A stretch of DNA of 64,000 nt from Jannaschia rubra. GTDB taxonomy: Bacteria; Pseudomonadota; Alphaproteobacteria; Rhodobacterales; Rhodobacteraceae. Shown here piece by piece: positions 17,725 through 26,014 of this stretch. The notes beneath the pieces are model-generated. The model saw only the letters and a program-made list of their open reading frames with translations. It was not told the origin of the DNA and made no database searches. Positions within the stretch are counted from its first letter, which is position 1; each line of letters starts with the position of its first letter. A program made the translations under genes and the position numbers. Where the stretch lies: NCBI RefSeq assembly GCF_001403735.1, contig NZ_CXPG01000014.1, positions 134,001-198,000 of the forward strand, in the 5' to 3' direction.

Positions 17725-19656
17725 TCAGCCTTCCGCGGCGGGTGCCATCGTCGGCACACCTGTGGACGTCGCCGGCACCTGCGCGTCGCCCATCACCTTG
17801 CGCGAGATTGCATCGACCGCGATGGAGGCATCGCCAGCCGCCATCCCGCGTCGCAGGGCGTGGAGGATCTCGGCCACCTCGAACTCGGAGAGCCCCGCTT
17901 CCCGGAGCCGGAAGATCTTGCGATGCGCGGTGGGTTTCTCGGAGCCGTCGAAGAACAGCTCCTCGTGGAGCTTCTCGCCGTCGCGCAGGCCGATGAACTC
18001 GATCCCGATATCACCCTGGGGGTTCGCTTCGGATTGAAGGGAATAGCCCGCCGCCTCGATGGCCTGAACCGCCAGATCCTGGATGCGGACAGGGTCGCCC
18101 ATGTCGAGGACGAAGACCTCCCCCCCCTCGGCCATCGACCCGGCCCGCAGGACGAGCCGCGCCGCCTCGGCGATGGTCATGAAGTACCGCGTCACATGGG
18201 GATGCGTCACGGTGACGGGCCCGCCGCGACGGATCTGATCGTTGAAGATCGGCACGACCGATCCGGAGGAGCCGAGGACATTGCCGAACCGCACCATCGA
18301 CAGGACTGGTCCGCCCTGTGGCACGCGACTGGCGATATCCTGTACCACGAGTTCCGCCATCCGCTTCGACGCCCCCATGATCCCGCGCGGGCGGACGGCC
18401 TTGTCGGAGGACACGAGGATGAAGCGGTCCACCCCCGCCTCGACCGCCGCCTTGGCCAGCGTCTGGGTGCCGAGGACGTTGTTCGCAAGACCCGCCAGCG
18501 GATTGAGCTGCACCAGCGTGACGTGCTTGTAGGCCGCGGCGTGAACGACGACCTGCACCCGCGCATCGGCCATCACCTGCCGGACCTGACGCGGATCGGT
18601 GACCGACCCGAGGATGGGCACCAGTTCCACGCCGTTCTCGGTCGCCTGCGCCAGCAGATCCCGGTGCACGGTGAACAGGGCGACCTCGCTCAGCTCGAAC
18701 AGCACAAGCCGGCGGGGACGGCATTCCAGCAGCTGCCGGCACAATTCGGACCCGATGGACCCCCCCGCGCCCGAAACCATGACCGACTTGTCGCGGTAGG
18801 AGTCGGAGCCTTCGGACAGGGGCGTCTTCACCTCGTCCCGGCCGAGGAACATCTTCGGGCGCAACGTCTCGAGCCGGTCGATGAGCGCCTCGGTCCCGAT
18901 GAGTTGCGAGAAGGACGGCAGCGACTGTACCTCCAGCCCCAACCGGCGCAGCCTGCGGACGATCTGCGCCTGCCTGGGCGGGCTGAGCGAGGGTGCGGCC
19001 AGAAGGACGCGGTCGATGCGCCTGCGGGCGGCGATCTCGGCTATCCGGGCAGGGGAATGAACCGGCAGTCCCGCAATGGTCAGTCCCTGCAGCGCCGGGT
19101 TGTCGTCCACGAAGGCCACGGGCTCGATCTCACCGTGGCTGCGGAAGGCGTGGGCCAGCTGCATCCCCGTGGTGCCGGCGCCGTAGATCAGCACGCGCGT
19201 CATCGGCGCCCGGCGGCGATAGGCAGCCGTCACCACCCGAAGAAGGATGACGCGCGACACGGTAATCGCCAGAAACAGCGTCGTCGCGAAACCAGCCGGC
19301 ACGGCGACCGGAAGCGCCAGCCCGAAGACCCATGACAGGACCGACGCCCCGGCCGCGAGCAGCATCGCGAAGGAGGCGGTCCGCAGGATGGCATGGCCAT
19401 CGAATTCCGCAAGCCGCAGCGCGGGAACGCCCAGAACCATCAGCAGCCCGGCGGCGACCGTGACGACATAAGGTACGGAGACGGCCAGCAGGGCCGGGAC
19501 GGGCGGCGACCCCGCGGGCAAGGGGCCGGTCGCCAAGGCAAGGGCCAAGGTCGAGACCACGAAGCAGAGGTCGAGCGCGAGGAAGACGCCGTACTTCTGC
19601 CGTCTTGTCAGGGACATCAAGAAGACGTCCCCGAAATACCCCCGCTTCGATTTCAT
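17725..19656 (-). CDS. membrane nucleotide-sugar dehydratase, FlaA1/CapD/WbpM type
   Basis: A 643-residue polysaccharide biosynthesis protein. The first 130 or so residues hold about four hydrophobic membrane segments. A first Rossmann-like domain (IYGAGTTGMQLA) and the catalytic SDR domain follow, with SGAGGSIGSELCRQL, SSDKAVRP and MGASKRMAE. Met replaces Tyr in the YxxxK motif, as in the WbpM/FlaA1 group. These enzymes make 4-keto-6-deoxy sugars from UDP-GlcNAc-type substrates for capsule or O-antigen. The start at 19656 (MKSKRGYFGD) is the most plausible; MSLTRRQKYG about 15 codons later is an alternative. A perfect CtrA-type box lies 98 bases upstream. Confidence 0.9.
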   Translation of the reverse strand: MKSKRGYFGDVFLMSLTRRQKYGVFLALDLCFVVSTLALALATGPLPAGSPPVPALLAVSVPYVVTVAAGLLMVLGVPALRLAEFDGHAILRTASFAMLLAAGASVLSWVFGLALPVAVPAGFATTLFLAITVSRVILLRVVTAAYRRRAPMTRVLIYGAGTTGMQLAHAFRSHGEIEPVAFVDDNPALQGLTIAGLPVHSPARIAEIAARRRIDRVLLAAPSLSPPRQAQIVRRLRRLGLEVQSLPSFSQLIGTEALIDRLETLRPKMFLGRDEVKTPLSEGSDSYRDKSVMVSGAGGSIGSELCRQLLECRPRRLVLFELSEVALFTVHRDLLAQATENGVELVPILGSVTDPRQVRQVMADARVQVVVHAAAYKHVTLVQLNPLAGLANNVLGTQTLAKAAVEAGVDRFILVSSDKAVRPRGIMGASKRMAELVVQDIASRVPQGGPVLSMVRFGNVLGSSGSVVPIFNDQIRRGGPVTVTHPHVTRYFMTIAEAARLVLRAGSMAEGGEVFVLDMGDPVRIQDLAVQAIEAAGYSLQSEANPQGDIGIEFIGLRDGEKLHEELFFDGSEKPTAHRKIFRLREAGLSEFEVAEILHALRRGMAAGDASIAVDAISRKVMGDAQVPATSTGVPTMAPAAEG

Positions 19657-19754
19657 TTTCGTCCGTTCCCCGACATCTTGTCCGTTCGCCAGGGCAAAAC
19701 CGGGCCCAATGCCCGACGTCCCGATCCGTGATTCGGACCATCGGGGCGATATCC

Positions 19755-19769
19755 TTAAGAACTGGTTAA
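19755..19769 (-). promoter_or_regulatory. CtrA box (TTAA-N7-TTAA) upstream of the capD-like gene
   Basis: TTAA at 19755-19758 and TTAA at 19766-19769 with exactly seven bases between them match the CtrA consensus. The flanks extend it to CCTTAA...TTAAGG, a perfect inverted repeat. It lies in the non-coding gap between rfbD and the capD-like gene, 98 bases before that gene's ATG. TTAA is rare in this GC-rich sequence. Confidence 0.7.
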
Positions 19770-19837
19770 GGTCTCGGACGGACGGACGATTTTCCCGCTG
19801 CGTCTCCCGGCATGCATGGCCGCGGGGACCACGGACC

Positions 19838-19852
19838 ACCCGGCCGCCGGGT
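19838..19852 (-). terminator. hairpin just after the rfbD stop
   Basis: ACCCGG (19838-19843) pairs with CCGGGT (19847-19852) around a 3-base loop, two bases beyond the rfbD stop codon on the minus strand. There is no T-run. It probably separates the rfb genes from the capD-like unit. Confidence 0.4.
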
Positions 19853-19854
19853 CA

Positions 19855-20694
19855 CTACAGGCGTGCCGCCAGAATCCGGCCCGTGCCTTCGCGCCAGTCG
19901 GGTCTCTCGATGCCGAACGCCGCCCGTAGCGCGGAGCAGTCCATCCGCGAATTGGCCGGCCGCGCCGCGGGCGCGGGCCAGGCGGAGGCGGGGATGCCCT
20001 CGACCGTACAGCACATTCCCGCGGCCTCGAAGATGCCGCGCGCGAAATCGGCCCAGCTGACGTCCGGCGTGCCTGCGAAATGGTGGATGCCCGACGGCGC
20101 GCCGTCCCGCAGCGCGTCCTGAACCTTCAGGCAGGCGGCGGCGATGGCGTCAGCGGGGGTCGGTCCGCCGATCTGATCCGCGACCACGGTCAACCGCTCG
20201 CGCTCCGCACCGAGACGCAGCATCGTGAGCAGGAAGTTCCGGCCGTGACCGGAGAAGACCCAGCTCGTCCGCAGGATGACATGGGCACACCCCTCAGCGA
20301 CAACGGCTTTTTCCCCCGCCAGCTTGGACCGTCCATAGGCGCCCAGCGGCGCGGTCGCGTCGTCGGGCGACCAGGGTGCGTCGCCGGACCCGTCGAAGAC
20401 GTAGTCAGTGGAGATGTGGACCAGCGGGATGCCCAGATCGGCGCAGGCGCGCGCCATCTCACCCGGGGCGGCACCATTGATGCGGGTGGCGGCCTCCTCC
20501 TCGGCCTCCGCCGCGTCCACGTCGGTCCAGGCAGCGGCGTTGATGACGGCGGCGGGCCGGATCGCACGGATCGCGGCGTCGCAGGCCCCGGGCACCGACA
20601 GGTCGGCTTCGGTGCGGCCCAGACAGCGGACATCGTCCGACGCCGCGGCCAGTTCGCGGGCGACCTGCCCCGTCCGCCCGAAAACAAGGATCAT
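19855..20694 (-). CDS. rfbD: dTDP-4-dehydrorhamnose reductase
   Basis: A 279-residue SDR that reduces dTDP-4-keto-L-rhamnose to dTDP-L-rhamnose with NAD(P)H. Motifs seen are the N-terminal [13 protein letters not shown] (GxxGxxG variant), [14 protein letters not shown] and the YGRSKLAGE YxxxK site. The ATG at 20694 overlaps the rfbB stop (ATGA). The order of transcription is rfbC-rfbB-rfbD; the usual first gene rfbA is not here. A hairpin follows the stop. Confidence 0.93.
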   Translation of the reverse strand: MILVFGRTGQVARELAAASDDVRCLGRTEADLSVPGACDAAIRAIRPAAVINAAAWTDVDAAEAEEEAATRINGAAPGEMARACADLGIPLVHISTDYVFDGSGDAPWSPDDATAPLGAYGRSKLAGEKAVVAEGCAHVILRTSWVFSGHGRNFLLTMLRLGAERERLTVVADQIGGPTPADAIAAACLKVQDALRDGAPSGIHHFAGTPDVSWADFARGIFEAAGMCCTVEGIPASAWPAPAARPANSRMDCSALRAAFGIERPDWREGTGRILAARL

Positions 20695-21731
20695 GCCGTG
20701 ACCCCCAGCCGGGCGCCGACGCCGTCGCGGTCCAGAAGCGGGCGCCACCAGTTCTCGTTGTCGAGATACCAGCGCACCGTCCGCTCCAGCCCTTGCTCCA
20801 GCGTGACCGAGGGGCGCCAGCCCAGTTCGGCGCGGATGCGCGAGGGGTCGATGGCATAGCGGGCATCATGGCCCGGACGGTCGGTCACGAATTCAATCAG
20901 CCGGTCATGGGGCGCACCTTCGGGATGCATCCGGTCCAGCAGGCCGCAGATCGTTCGGATGAGGTCGATGTTGCGCGCCTCGTTCTCGCCGCCGATGTTG
21001 TAGCTTCGGCCGAGTTCGCCGTTTTGCAGGACGCAGAGCAGGGCATCGGCATGATCCTCCACGAACAGCCAGTCGCGCACGTTCTCGCCCGCGCCGTAGA
21101 CCGGGATCGGCTTGCCGTGGAGCGCATTCAGGATGACAACTGGCACCAGCTTTTCGGGGAAATGGAACGGTCCGTAGTTGTTCGAGCAGTTCGACAGGAC
21201 CACCGGCAGGCCGTAGGTCTCGCCCCAGGCGCGGACCAGATGGTCGCTGGCGGCCTTGCTGGCGGAATAGGGGCTGCGCGGATCGTAGGGCGTGTCTTCG
21301 GTGAACATGCCCGTGGGGCCGAGCGAGCCGAACACCTCGTCGGTCGAGACGTGGTGGAAGCGGAAGCCGTCGGGCTTGCCGGCCTTCGTCCAATACGCGC
21401 GGGCCGCCTCCAGCAGAGTGTAGGTTCCGGTCACGTTGGTCTGGATGAAGGCGCCGGGACCGTCGATCGAGCGGTCCACGTGGCTTTCGGCGGCAAGGTG
21501 CATCACCGCGTCCGGGGCATGGTCGGCGAAGACGGCATCCATCGCGGCGCGGTCGGTGATGTCGGCCTGCACGAAGGCATAGCCGGGCGCATCCGCGACC
21601 GAGGCCACGTTGTCGAGGTTCGCCGCATAGGTCAGCGCGTCGAGGTTCACCACCTCGAACCCGTCGCGCACCGCCTGCCGAACCACCGCCGAACCGATGA
21701 AGCCCGCACCCCCCGTCACCAGGATCTTCAT
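20691..21731 (-). CDS. rfbB: dTDP-glucose 4,6-dehydratase
   Basis: A 346-residue dehydratase turning dTDP-glucose into dTDP-4-keto-6-deoxyglucose. Motifs are GGAGFIGS at residues 7-14, the [15 protein letters not shown] stretch, STDEVFG and the catalytic YSASKAASD. The start [13 protein letters not shown] at 21731 overlaps the rfbC stop by four bases, and the stop overlaps rfbD by four, so all three are translationally coupled. The longer open frame to 22202 only shadows rfbC. Confidence 0.95.
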   Translation of the reverse strand: MKILVTGGAGFIGSAVVRQAVRDGFEVVNLDALTYAANLDNVASVADAPGYAFVQADITDRAAMDAVFADHAPDAVMHLAAESHVDRSIDGPGAFIQTNVTGTYTLLEAARAYWTKAGKPDGFRFHHVSTDEVFGSLGPTGMFTEDTPYDPRSPYSASKAASDHLVRAWGETYGLPVVLSNCSNNYGPFHFPEKLVPVVILNALHGKPIPVYGAGENVRDWLFVEDHADALLCVLQNGELGRSYNIGGENEARNIDLIRTICGLLDRMHPEGAPHDRLIEFVTDRPGHDARYAIDPSRIRAELGWRPSVTLEQGLERTVRWYLDNENWWRPLLDRDGVGARLGVTA

Positions 21732-22288
21732 GCCGTCGTCTCCATCTCGAAGGGGCTGTCGAAGTGGTCGAGCGTCGGTGCCTCCGCGTCCTTGGCCGAC
21801 AGGATCGGCGCGCCGTCGAACCGCCAGTCGATCCCGCAGCCGTCCCATCGCAGCGCGCCCTCGGTCTCGGGCGCGTAGAAATCGGTGCATTTGTAGACGA
21901 TCTCGGTGCCCGGTTCGCGCGTCAGGAAGCCGTGGGCGAACCCCGCCGGAACCCAGAGCATCCGGCCGTTGTCGGCGCTCAGCTCCGCGCCGAACCAGCG
22001 GCCATATGTGGTCGACCCCCGGCGGATGTCGACGGCCACGTCGAACAGCGCACCGCGCCCGCATCGCACCAGCTTGCCCTGCGCGTGCGGCGGCGCCTGG
22101 AAATGCAAGCCCCGGATCGTGCCGGGCTTTTCCGAAAGGGAATGGTTGTCCTGCACGAAGGTCGCGTCGATGCCGATCTCTGCGAAGGTCCGCGCGTTCC
22201 ACGTCTCGGCAAAGAAGCCGCGCTGGTCGCCAAAACGGCGCGGCGTCAACAGCTTGAGCCCCGAAAGTCCAGTATCCTCGATGTGCAT
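21728..22288 (-). CDS. rfbC: dTDP-4-dehydrorhamnose 3,5-epimerase
   Basis: A 186-residue cupin-fold epimerase, second step after RfbB in dTDP-rhamnose synthesis. The signature [19 protein letters not shown] is present, with the catalytic His in the HSxS...RGLH region, and the substrate-binding [18 protein letters not shown] lies in the C-terminal half. The ATG at 22288 ([10 protein letters not shown]) has a GGGGAACG stretch before it. It is the first of the three coupled rfb genes and follows pip by 46 bases. Confidence 0.95.
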   Translation of the reverse strand: MHIEDTGLSGLKLLTPRRFGDQRGFFAETWNARTFAEIGIDATFVQDNHSLSEKPGTIRGLHFQAPPHAQGKLVRCGRGALFDVAVDIRRGSTTYGRWFGAELSADNGRMLWVPAGFAHGFLTREPGTEIVYKCTDFYAPETEGALRWDGCGIDWRFDGAPILSAKDAEAPTLDHFDSPFEMETTA

Positions 22289-22334
22289 GCGCGTTCCCCG
22301 GCCGGTGTCCGCGCTCTCCCTATCGGGGGTGGGG

Positions 22335-23324
22335 TCAGAAGCGCAACCGGTCGGCGTGCGTGGCCCCGACGGCATCGGTCGCGGCGATCAGCCGTTCGGC
22401 GATCCCCGCCTCCGACAGGGCGTGACCGGCGAAGGGCGCGACGTCCAGCGTGGCAGTGGGCCAACCCTCCACCAGCAGATGCGCGGAGCGGGGCGGGCAG
22501 ATCATGTCGTAGCGGCCCTGCACGACGTGGCCGGGCACATCCGCGATGCGCTGCAGGTTGTCGCGGATCCAGCCGTCGTGTTCGAGAAAGCCGCTGTTGA
22601 CGAAATAGTGGTTCTCCAGCCGCGCGAAGGCGCGCGCGTATTCGGCGGCAGGCTCCCCCGACCGGCCCTGCGATCCGACCGAGGCCAGCGCGTTTTCCCA
22701 GGCCGCCCAGGCGCGGGCGAAGCGGATCTGCTGGTGCGGGGGCGAATCGAACAGGCGGCGGTGGTAGGCCGCGATCGGGTCGCCCCGCTCCTCCGCCGGC
22801 AGCAGGTCGAGAAAACGCTCCCACTGCTCGGGCCAGAAGACACCCGCGCCGCCGCCGTAGAACCAGTCGAGTTCCCGGCGCTCCATCAGGAAGACGCCGC
22901 GCAGGAACAGATGCGCCGCCCGGTCCGGGTGCGTGATGGCATAGACCAGCGCCAGCGTCGCGCCCCAGCTCCCGCCGAAGACGGCCCAGCGGTCGATGCC
23001 CAGAAGGGTGCGGATACGCTCGATATCGTCCACCAGATGCCAGGTCGTGTTGTCGGCCACGCTGGCATGGGGCCGCGACCGTCCGCAGCCGCGCTGGTCG
23101 AACAGGACGACGCGCCAGATGGCGGGGTCGAAGAACCGGCGCATCATCGGGCTGCATCCGCCCCCGGGACCGCCGTGCAGAACGACGACCGGAAGGCCGT
23201 CGGGGTTGCCGCATTGCTCGACATAAAGGTGATGGCCCTGCCCCACGTCGACCGTGCGCTGGTCGAAGGGGTCCAGGGGGGGATAGAGCGCGCGGGCGGG
23301 CGTTTGATGCGGGTGTCGATCCAT
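22335..23324 (-). CDS. pip: proline iminopeptidase
   Basis: A 329-residue alpha/beta hydrolase that releases N-terminal proline from peptides in the cytoplasm. The oxyanion motif HGGPGGG is at residues 50-56 and the nucleophile is S119 in GGSWGA. The acid and base fall in QGRYDMICP and the C-terminal [27 protein letters not shown] is the usual N-terminus, fixing the start at 23324. There is no Shine-Dalgarno sequence before it, and a TATATA element ends eight bases upstream, so the mRNA may be leaderless. It is divergent from ubiG. Confidence 0.95.
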   Translation of the reverse strand: MDRHPHQTPARALYPPLDPFDQRTVDVGQGHHLYVEQCGNPDGLPVVVLHGGPGGGCSPMMRRFFDPAIWRVVLFDQRGCGRSRPHASVADNTTWHLVDDIERIRTLLGIDRWAVFGGSWGATLALVYAITHPDRAAHLFLRGVFLMERRELDWFYGGGAGVFWPEQWERFLDLLPAEERGDPIAAYHRRLFDSPPHQQIRFARAWAAWENALASVGSQGRSGEPAAEYARAFARLENHYFVNSGFLEHDGWIRDNLQRIADVPGHVVQGRYDMICPPRSAHLLVEGWPTATLDVAPFAGHALSEAGIAERLIAATDAVGATHADRLRF

Positions 23325-23332
23325 TTCGAACC

Positions 23333-23338
23333 TATATA
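23333..23338 (-). promoter_or_regulatory. candidate -10 element for pip
   Basis: TATATA at 23333-23338, with eight bases to the pip ATG at 23324, places the predicted transcription start at or next to the A of the ATG. No good -35 is visible at 17 bases. The hexamer is palindromic and could also serve ubiG on the other strand. Confidence 0.4.
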
Positions 23339-23400
23339 GTCTGGCAAGGCGCGGTCGCCATCGGTTTCCGCGCCGCCCCGAACCACAGCCGGAGAGAGCC

Positions 23401-24147
23401 ATGACGACGACCATCGACGACGCCGAAATCGCGAAATTCCAGGCGATGGCCGCCGAGTGGTGGGACCCGGAGGGCAAGTTCAAGCCGCTGCACATGCTCA
23501 ACCCCTGCCGGCTCGACTACATCACGACGCAGATCGCGGGGGAGTTCGACCGCGACCTGCGCACCGACCGGCCGTTCGCGGGCCTCCGCATCCTCGACAT
23601 CGGCTGCGGCGGGGGGTTGCTGTCGGAGCCGATGGCGCGGCTCGGGGCCGAGGTGGTGGGCGTCGATGCGGCCGAGCGCAACATCCCCGTTGCGCAAGCC
23701 CATGCCATGCAATCGGGGCTGGAGATCGACTATCGCCACACCAGCGCCGAGGCCCTGATCGAGACGGGCGAGCCGCCTTTCGATGTCGTGCTCAACATGG
23801 AAGTGGTGGAGCATGTGTCCGACCCGCTGGCCTATCTGACGGCTTGCCAGCGGCTTCTGCGGCCCGGTGGGCTGATGATCTGCTCGACGCTGAACCGGAA
23901 CCCGAAAAGCTATGTCATGGCGATCATCGGGGCCGAACACGTCATGCGCTGGCTGCCCAAGGGCACGCACGACTGGTCGAAGTTCATCACCCCGGACGAG
24001 CTTTTCACCCTGTTGGGCAAGGCGGGGCTGGACCCGGTGGACCGGATGGGCTTCGTCTTCAACCCCATCGCCTGGACGTGGCGCCTGTCGGAGCGCGACC
24101 TGTCGGTCAACTATGTCACCGCCAGCGTGAAACCTCAGACGCCGTAG
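23401..24147 (+). CDS. ubiG: 3-demethylubiquinol 3-O-methyltransferase / 2-polyprenyl-6-hydroxyphenol methylase
   Basis: A 248-residue class I SAM methyltransferase carrying out both O-methylations of ubiquinone synthesis. The N-terminal [22 protein letters not shown] is diagnostic of UbiG. SAM motif I, LDIGCGGG, is at residues 65-72, and the post-motif [12 protein letters not shown] follows. The C-terminus contains the membrane-contacting insert seen in UbiG ([14 protein letters not shown]). A GGAGAGAG Shine-Dalgarno sequence precedes the ATG. The 3' end overlaps the converging tetR gene by 13 bases. Confidence 0.95.
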   Translation: MTTTIDDAEIAKFQAMAAEWWDPEGKFKPLHMLNPCRLDYITTQIAGEFDRDLRTDRPFAGLRILDIGCGGGLLSEPMARLGAEVVGVDAAERNIPVAQAHAMQSGLEIDYRHTSAEALIETGEPPFDVVLNMEVVEHVSDPLAYLTACQRLLRPGGLMICSTLNRNPKSYVMAIIGAEHVMRWLPKGTHDWSKFITPDELFTLLGKAGLDPVDRMGFVFNPIAWTWRLSERDLSVNYVTASVKPQTP

Positions 24148-24749
24148 CGCGCCATGAAGGTCTCGACCGCGCCGTCGATGACGCGGCGGCGCTCGGCCTC
24201 GGTCGCGGATTTGCGGATGCCGAACACGAGCTCGGGAAACAGGCTCGCCTTGCAGAGCTCGGCGAACTGATCGGCAGCCAGCTCGAAATCTTCTATGGCC
24301 AGCGTGCCCTGCGTCACGGCGTCGCGCAGGTATGCGACCATCCGCGCCCGCAGAAGGCCCGGCCCGGTGTCGTAGAACTGTCGTCCGAGGTCGGGGAATC
24401 GGTCCGCCTCGGCCACGAACATCCGGAAGATCGACTGCCCGAAATCCGACAGGAAGAAGGCGAGCATCCGCTCGGCCGCGGCGCGCAGGACTTCGGCCGG
24501 GGCGCTGTGGCCGGCGGTGATGGCCTCCGCCTCGTCCATCTGCAGGCAGCATTCGGACCGCGCCACTTCGATGAACAGTACGCGCTTGTCGGGGAAATAG
24601 CTGTAGAGCGTGGCCTTTGATACGCCCGCCGCGCGGGCGATCGCATCGACGCTGGCCCCGTCGAACCCCTCGGCCATGAAGACATGCCGGGCGCCTTCGA
24701 GCACCTGGTCGAACTTCCGGCCCTTCTTGATCGGCGTGGCGTCAGTCAT
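24135..24749 (-). CDS. TetR/AcrR-family transcriptional regulator
   Basis: A 204-residue TetR-type repressor. The N-terminal helix-turn-helix reads [27 protein letters not shown] (about residues 28-54), a textbook TetR_N domain. The C-terminal ligand domain (about 80-204) resembles the AefR-like group ([20 protein letters not shown]). The ATG at 24749 follows a GGGGGG stretch and a plausible promoter. The target is unknown; the divergent mbfA gene and its own promoter are the obvious candidates, and a perfect inverted repeat lies between them. The 3' end overlaps ubiG. Confidence 0.9.
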   Translation of the reverse strand: MTDATPIKKGRKFDQVLEGARHVFMAEGFDGASVDAIARAAGVSKATLYSYFPDKRVLFIEVARSECCLQMDEAEAITAGHSAPAEVLRAAAERMLAFFLSDFGQSIFRMFVAEADRFPDLGRQFYDTGPGLLRARMVAYLRDAVTQGTLAIEDFELAADQFAELCKASLFPELVFGIRKSATEAERRRVIDGAVETFMARYGV

Positions 24750-24770
24750 GGTCCGGTCCCCCCGTTCCGA

Positions 24771-24798
24771 GATATAGAGATGGGGAAAATCGGCACAA
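24771..24798 (-). promoter_or_regulatory. candidate promoter for the tetR gene
   Basis: On the minus strand TTGTGC (24798-24793) and TATATC (24776-24771) are 16 bases apart. Predicted start is near 24764, about 15 bases before the ATG, with a G-rich Shine-Dalgarno between. Confidence 0.5.
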
Positions 24799-24817
24799 GC
24801 ATGGGCTGCGCAGGGAA

Positions 24818-24852
24818 CCGCGGGCGGAAAACTCGCCGAAAACCGCCCGCGG
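24818..24852. repeat. perfect 10-bp inverted repeat in the tetR-mbfA gap
   Basis: CCGCGGGCGG (24818-24827) and its exact reverse complement CCGCCCGCGG (24843-24852) flank 15 bases that begin and end with AAAA. It lies 20 bases beyond the tetR -35 element and about 150 bases before mbfA. It could be an operator, a cruciform or an RNA hairpin; no T-tract supports termination. The rest of the 249-base gap (24750-24998) holds only the two candidate promoters. Confidence 0.6.
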
Positions 24853-24963
24853 GACCGCGCCGCCCGCGAGGGGACGACCGCCGCGGCCATGACCTGACCC
24901 TGCGCCCTTTGCGCCAGACGCGCAATTCGCGGAAGATCGCCGTCGGCGCCCGGTCGCCCGGGC

Positions 24964-24991
24964 TTGCGCGCAATCCTGCCAAGGGTATCGT
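24964..24991 (+). promoter_or_regulatory. candidate promoter for mbfA
   Basis: TTGCGC (24964-24969) and TATCGT (24986-24991) with 16 bases between. Only seven bases separate the -10 from the ATG at 24999, so transcription would begin at the start codon. No Irr/ICE-type palindrome was seen. Confidence 0.4.
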
Positions 24992-24998
24992 CGCTGCC

Positions 24999-25973
24999 AT
25001 GATACCCGGCTTCTCCACCCGCCGCCGTTTCCGCGACCTCTCCGAACAGGAGGTTCTCGCCCTGGCCATTTCGTCGGAGGAGGACGACGCCCGTATCTAT
25101 CGCCTCTATGCCCAGCGTCTACGGGAGGATTTTCCCGAGACGGCCGCCCTGTTCGAGGAGATGGGTGCCGAGGAGGACGAGCATCGCCGGCGCCTGATCG
25201 ACCTGCACGCCGCGCGCTTCGGCGACGTGATCCCCCTGATCCGGCGCGAACACGTCGCGGGCTTTCCCGCGCGGCGCCCCGTCTGGCTGGTCGAGAACCT
25301 GGGGCTGGAGCGCATTCGCGCCGAGGTGGCCGGCATGGAGCAGGATGCGCAGCGGTTCTATGAAAGTGCCGCCGCCCGCGCGTCCGACCCGGCCATCCGC
25401 AAGCTTCTGGGCGATCTTGCCGCCGCCGAGGCCGCGCACGAAGCCCTGGCTCAGCGGACGAGCGAGGCCATCCCCGAAAGCAGTCGACAGGTCGAGGAGG
25501 ACCGCGCCAAGCGTCAGTTCCTCCTTACCTGGGTGCAGCCCGGGCTTGCGGGACTGATGGACGGATCGGTATCGACGCTGGCGCCCATCTTCGCCACGGC
25601 CTTCGCCACGCAGCACACCTGGACGACGTTCCTCGTGGGCCTCGCGGCCTCCGTCGGGGCGGGCATCTCCATGGGCTTCACCGAGGCCGCGAGCGACGAC
25701 GGGGAGCTGTCGGGCCGCGGCAGCCCGGTCAAGCGCGGCCTGTCGTCGGGCGTGATGACCACGGTCGGCGGCCTGGGGCACGCCCTCCCCTATCTCATCC
25801 CGCACTTCTGGACGGCGACGACGATCGCGCTGATCGTCGTGGTGGTCGAACTCTGGGCCATCGCCTGGATCCAGAACCGCTTCATGGGCACGGCCTTCTG
25901 GCGGGCGTCGCTGCAGGTGGTGGCGGGCGGCGCGCTGGTGCTGGCGGCGGGCATCCTGATCGGATCGGGATGA
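24999..25973 (+). CDS. mbfA: membrane-bound ferritin, rubrerythrin-VIT1 fusion
   Basis: A 324-residue fusion. Residues about 14-150 form a ferritin/rubrerythrin-like four-helix domain with repeated Glu and ExxH-type iron ligands (SSEEDDARIYR, EEMGAEEDEHRRR, GMEQDAQRFYE, AEAAHEAL). Residues about 165-324 are a VIT1/CCC1-type membrane domain with about five helices (GLMDGSVSTLAP, SMGFTEAASDDGE). In Agrobacterium and Bradyrhizobium MbfA exports iron and protects against iron and peroxide stress. The ATG at 24999 gives MIPGFSTRRRFRDLSEQE, the family start; an upstream extension in frame is non-coding. No Irr box is visible. Confidence 0.92.
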   Translation: MIPGFSTRRRFRDLSEQEVLALAISSEEDDARIYRLYAQRLREDFPETAALFEEMGAEEDEHRRRLIDLHAARFGDVIPLIRREHVAGFPARRPVWLVENLGLERIRAEVAGMEQDAQRFYESAAARASDPAIRKLLGDLAAAEAAHEALAQRTSEAIPESSRQVEEDRAKRQFLLTWVQPGLAGLMDGSVSTLAPIFATAFATQHTWTTFLVGLAASVGAGISMGFTEAASDDGELSGRGSPVKRGLSSGVMTTVGGLGHALPYLIPHFWTATTIALIVVVVELWAIAWIQNRFMGTAFWRASLQVVAGGALVLAAGILIGSG

Positions 25974-26014
25974 CCGCGCCCCTCCGTTCGCGATGCACAG
26001 GGTAGCGCGTCGCC

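Noticed and set aside
24853-24998. Irr (ICE) or Fur box for mbfA
   Set aside because: No TTTAGAA-N3-TTCTAAA-like or Fur-like palindrome is visible in the gap.
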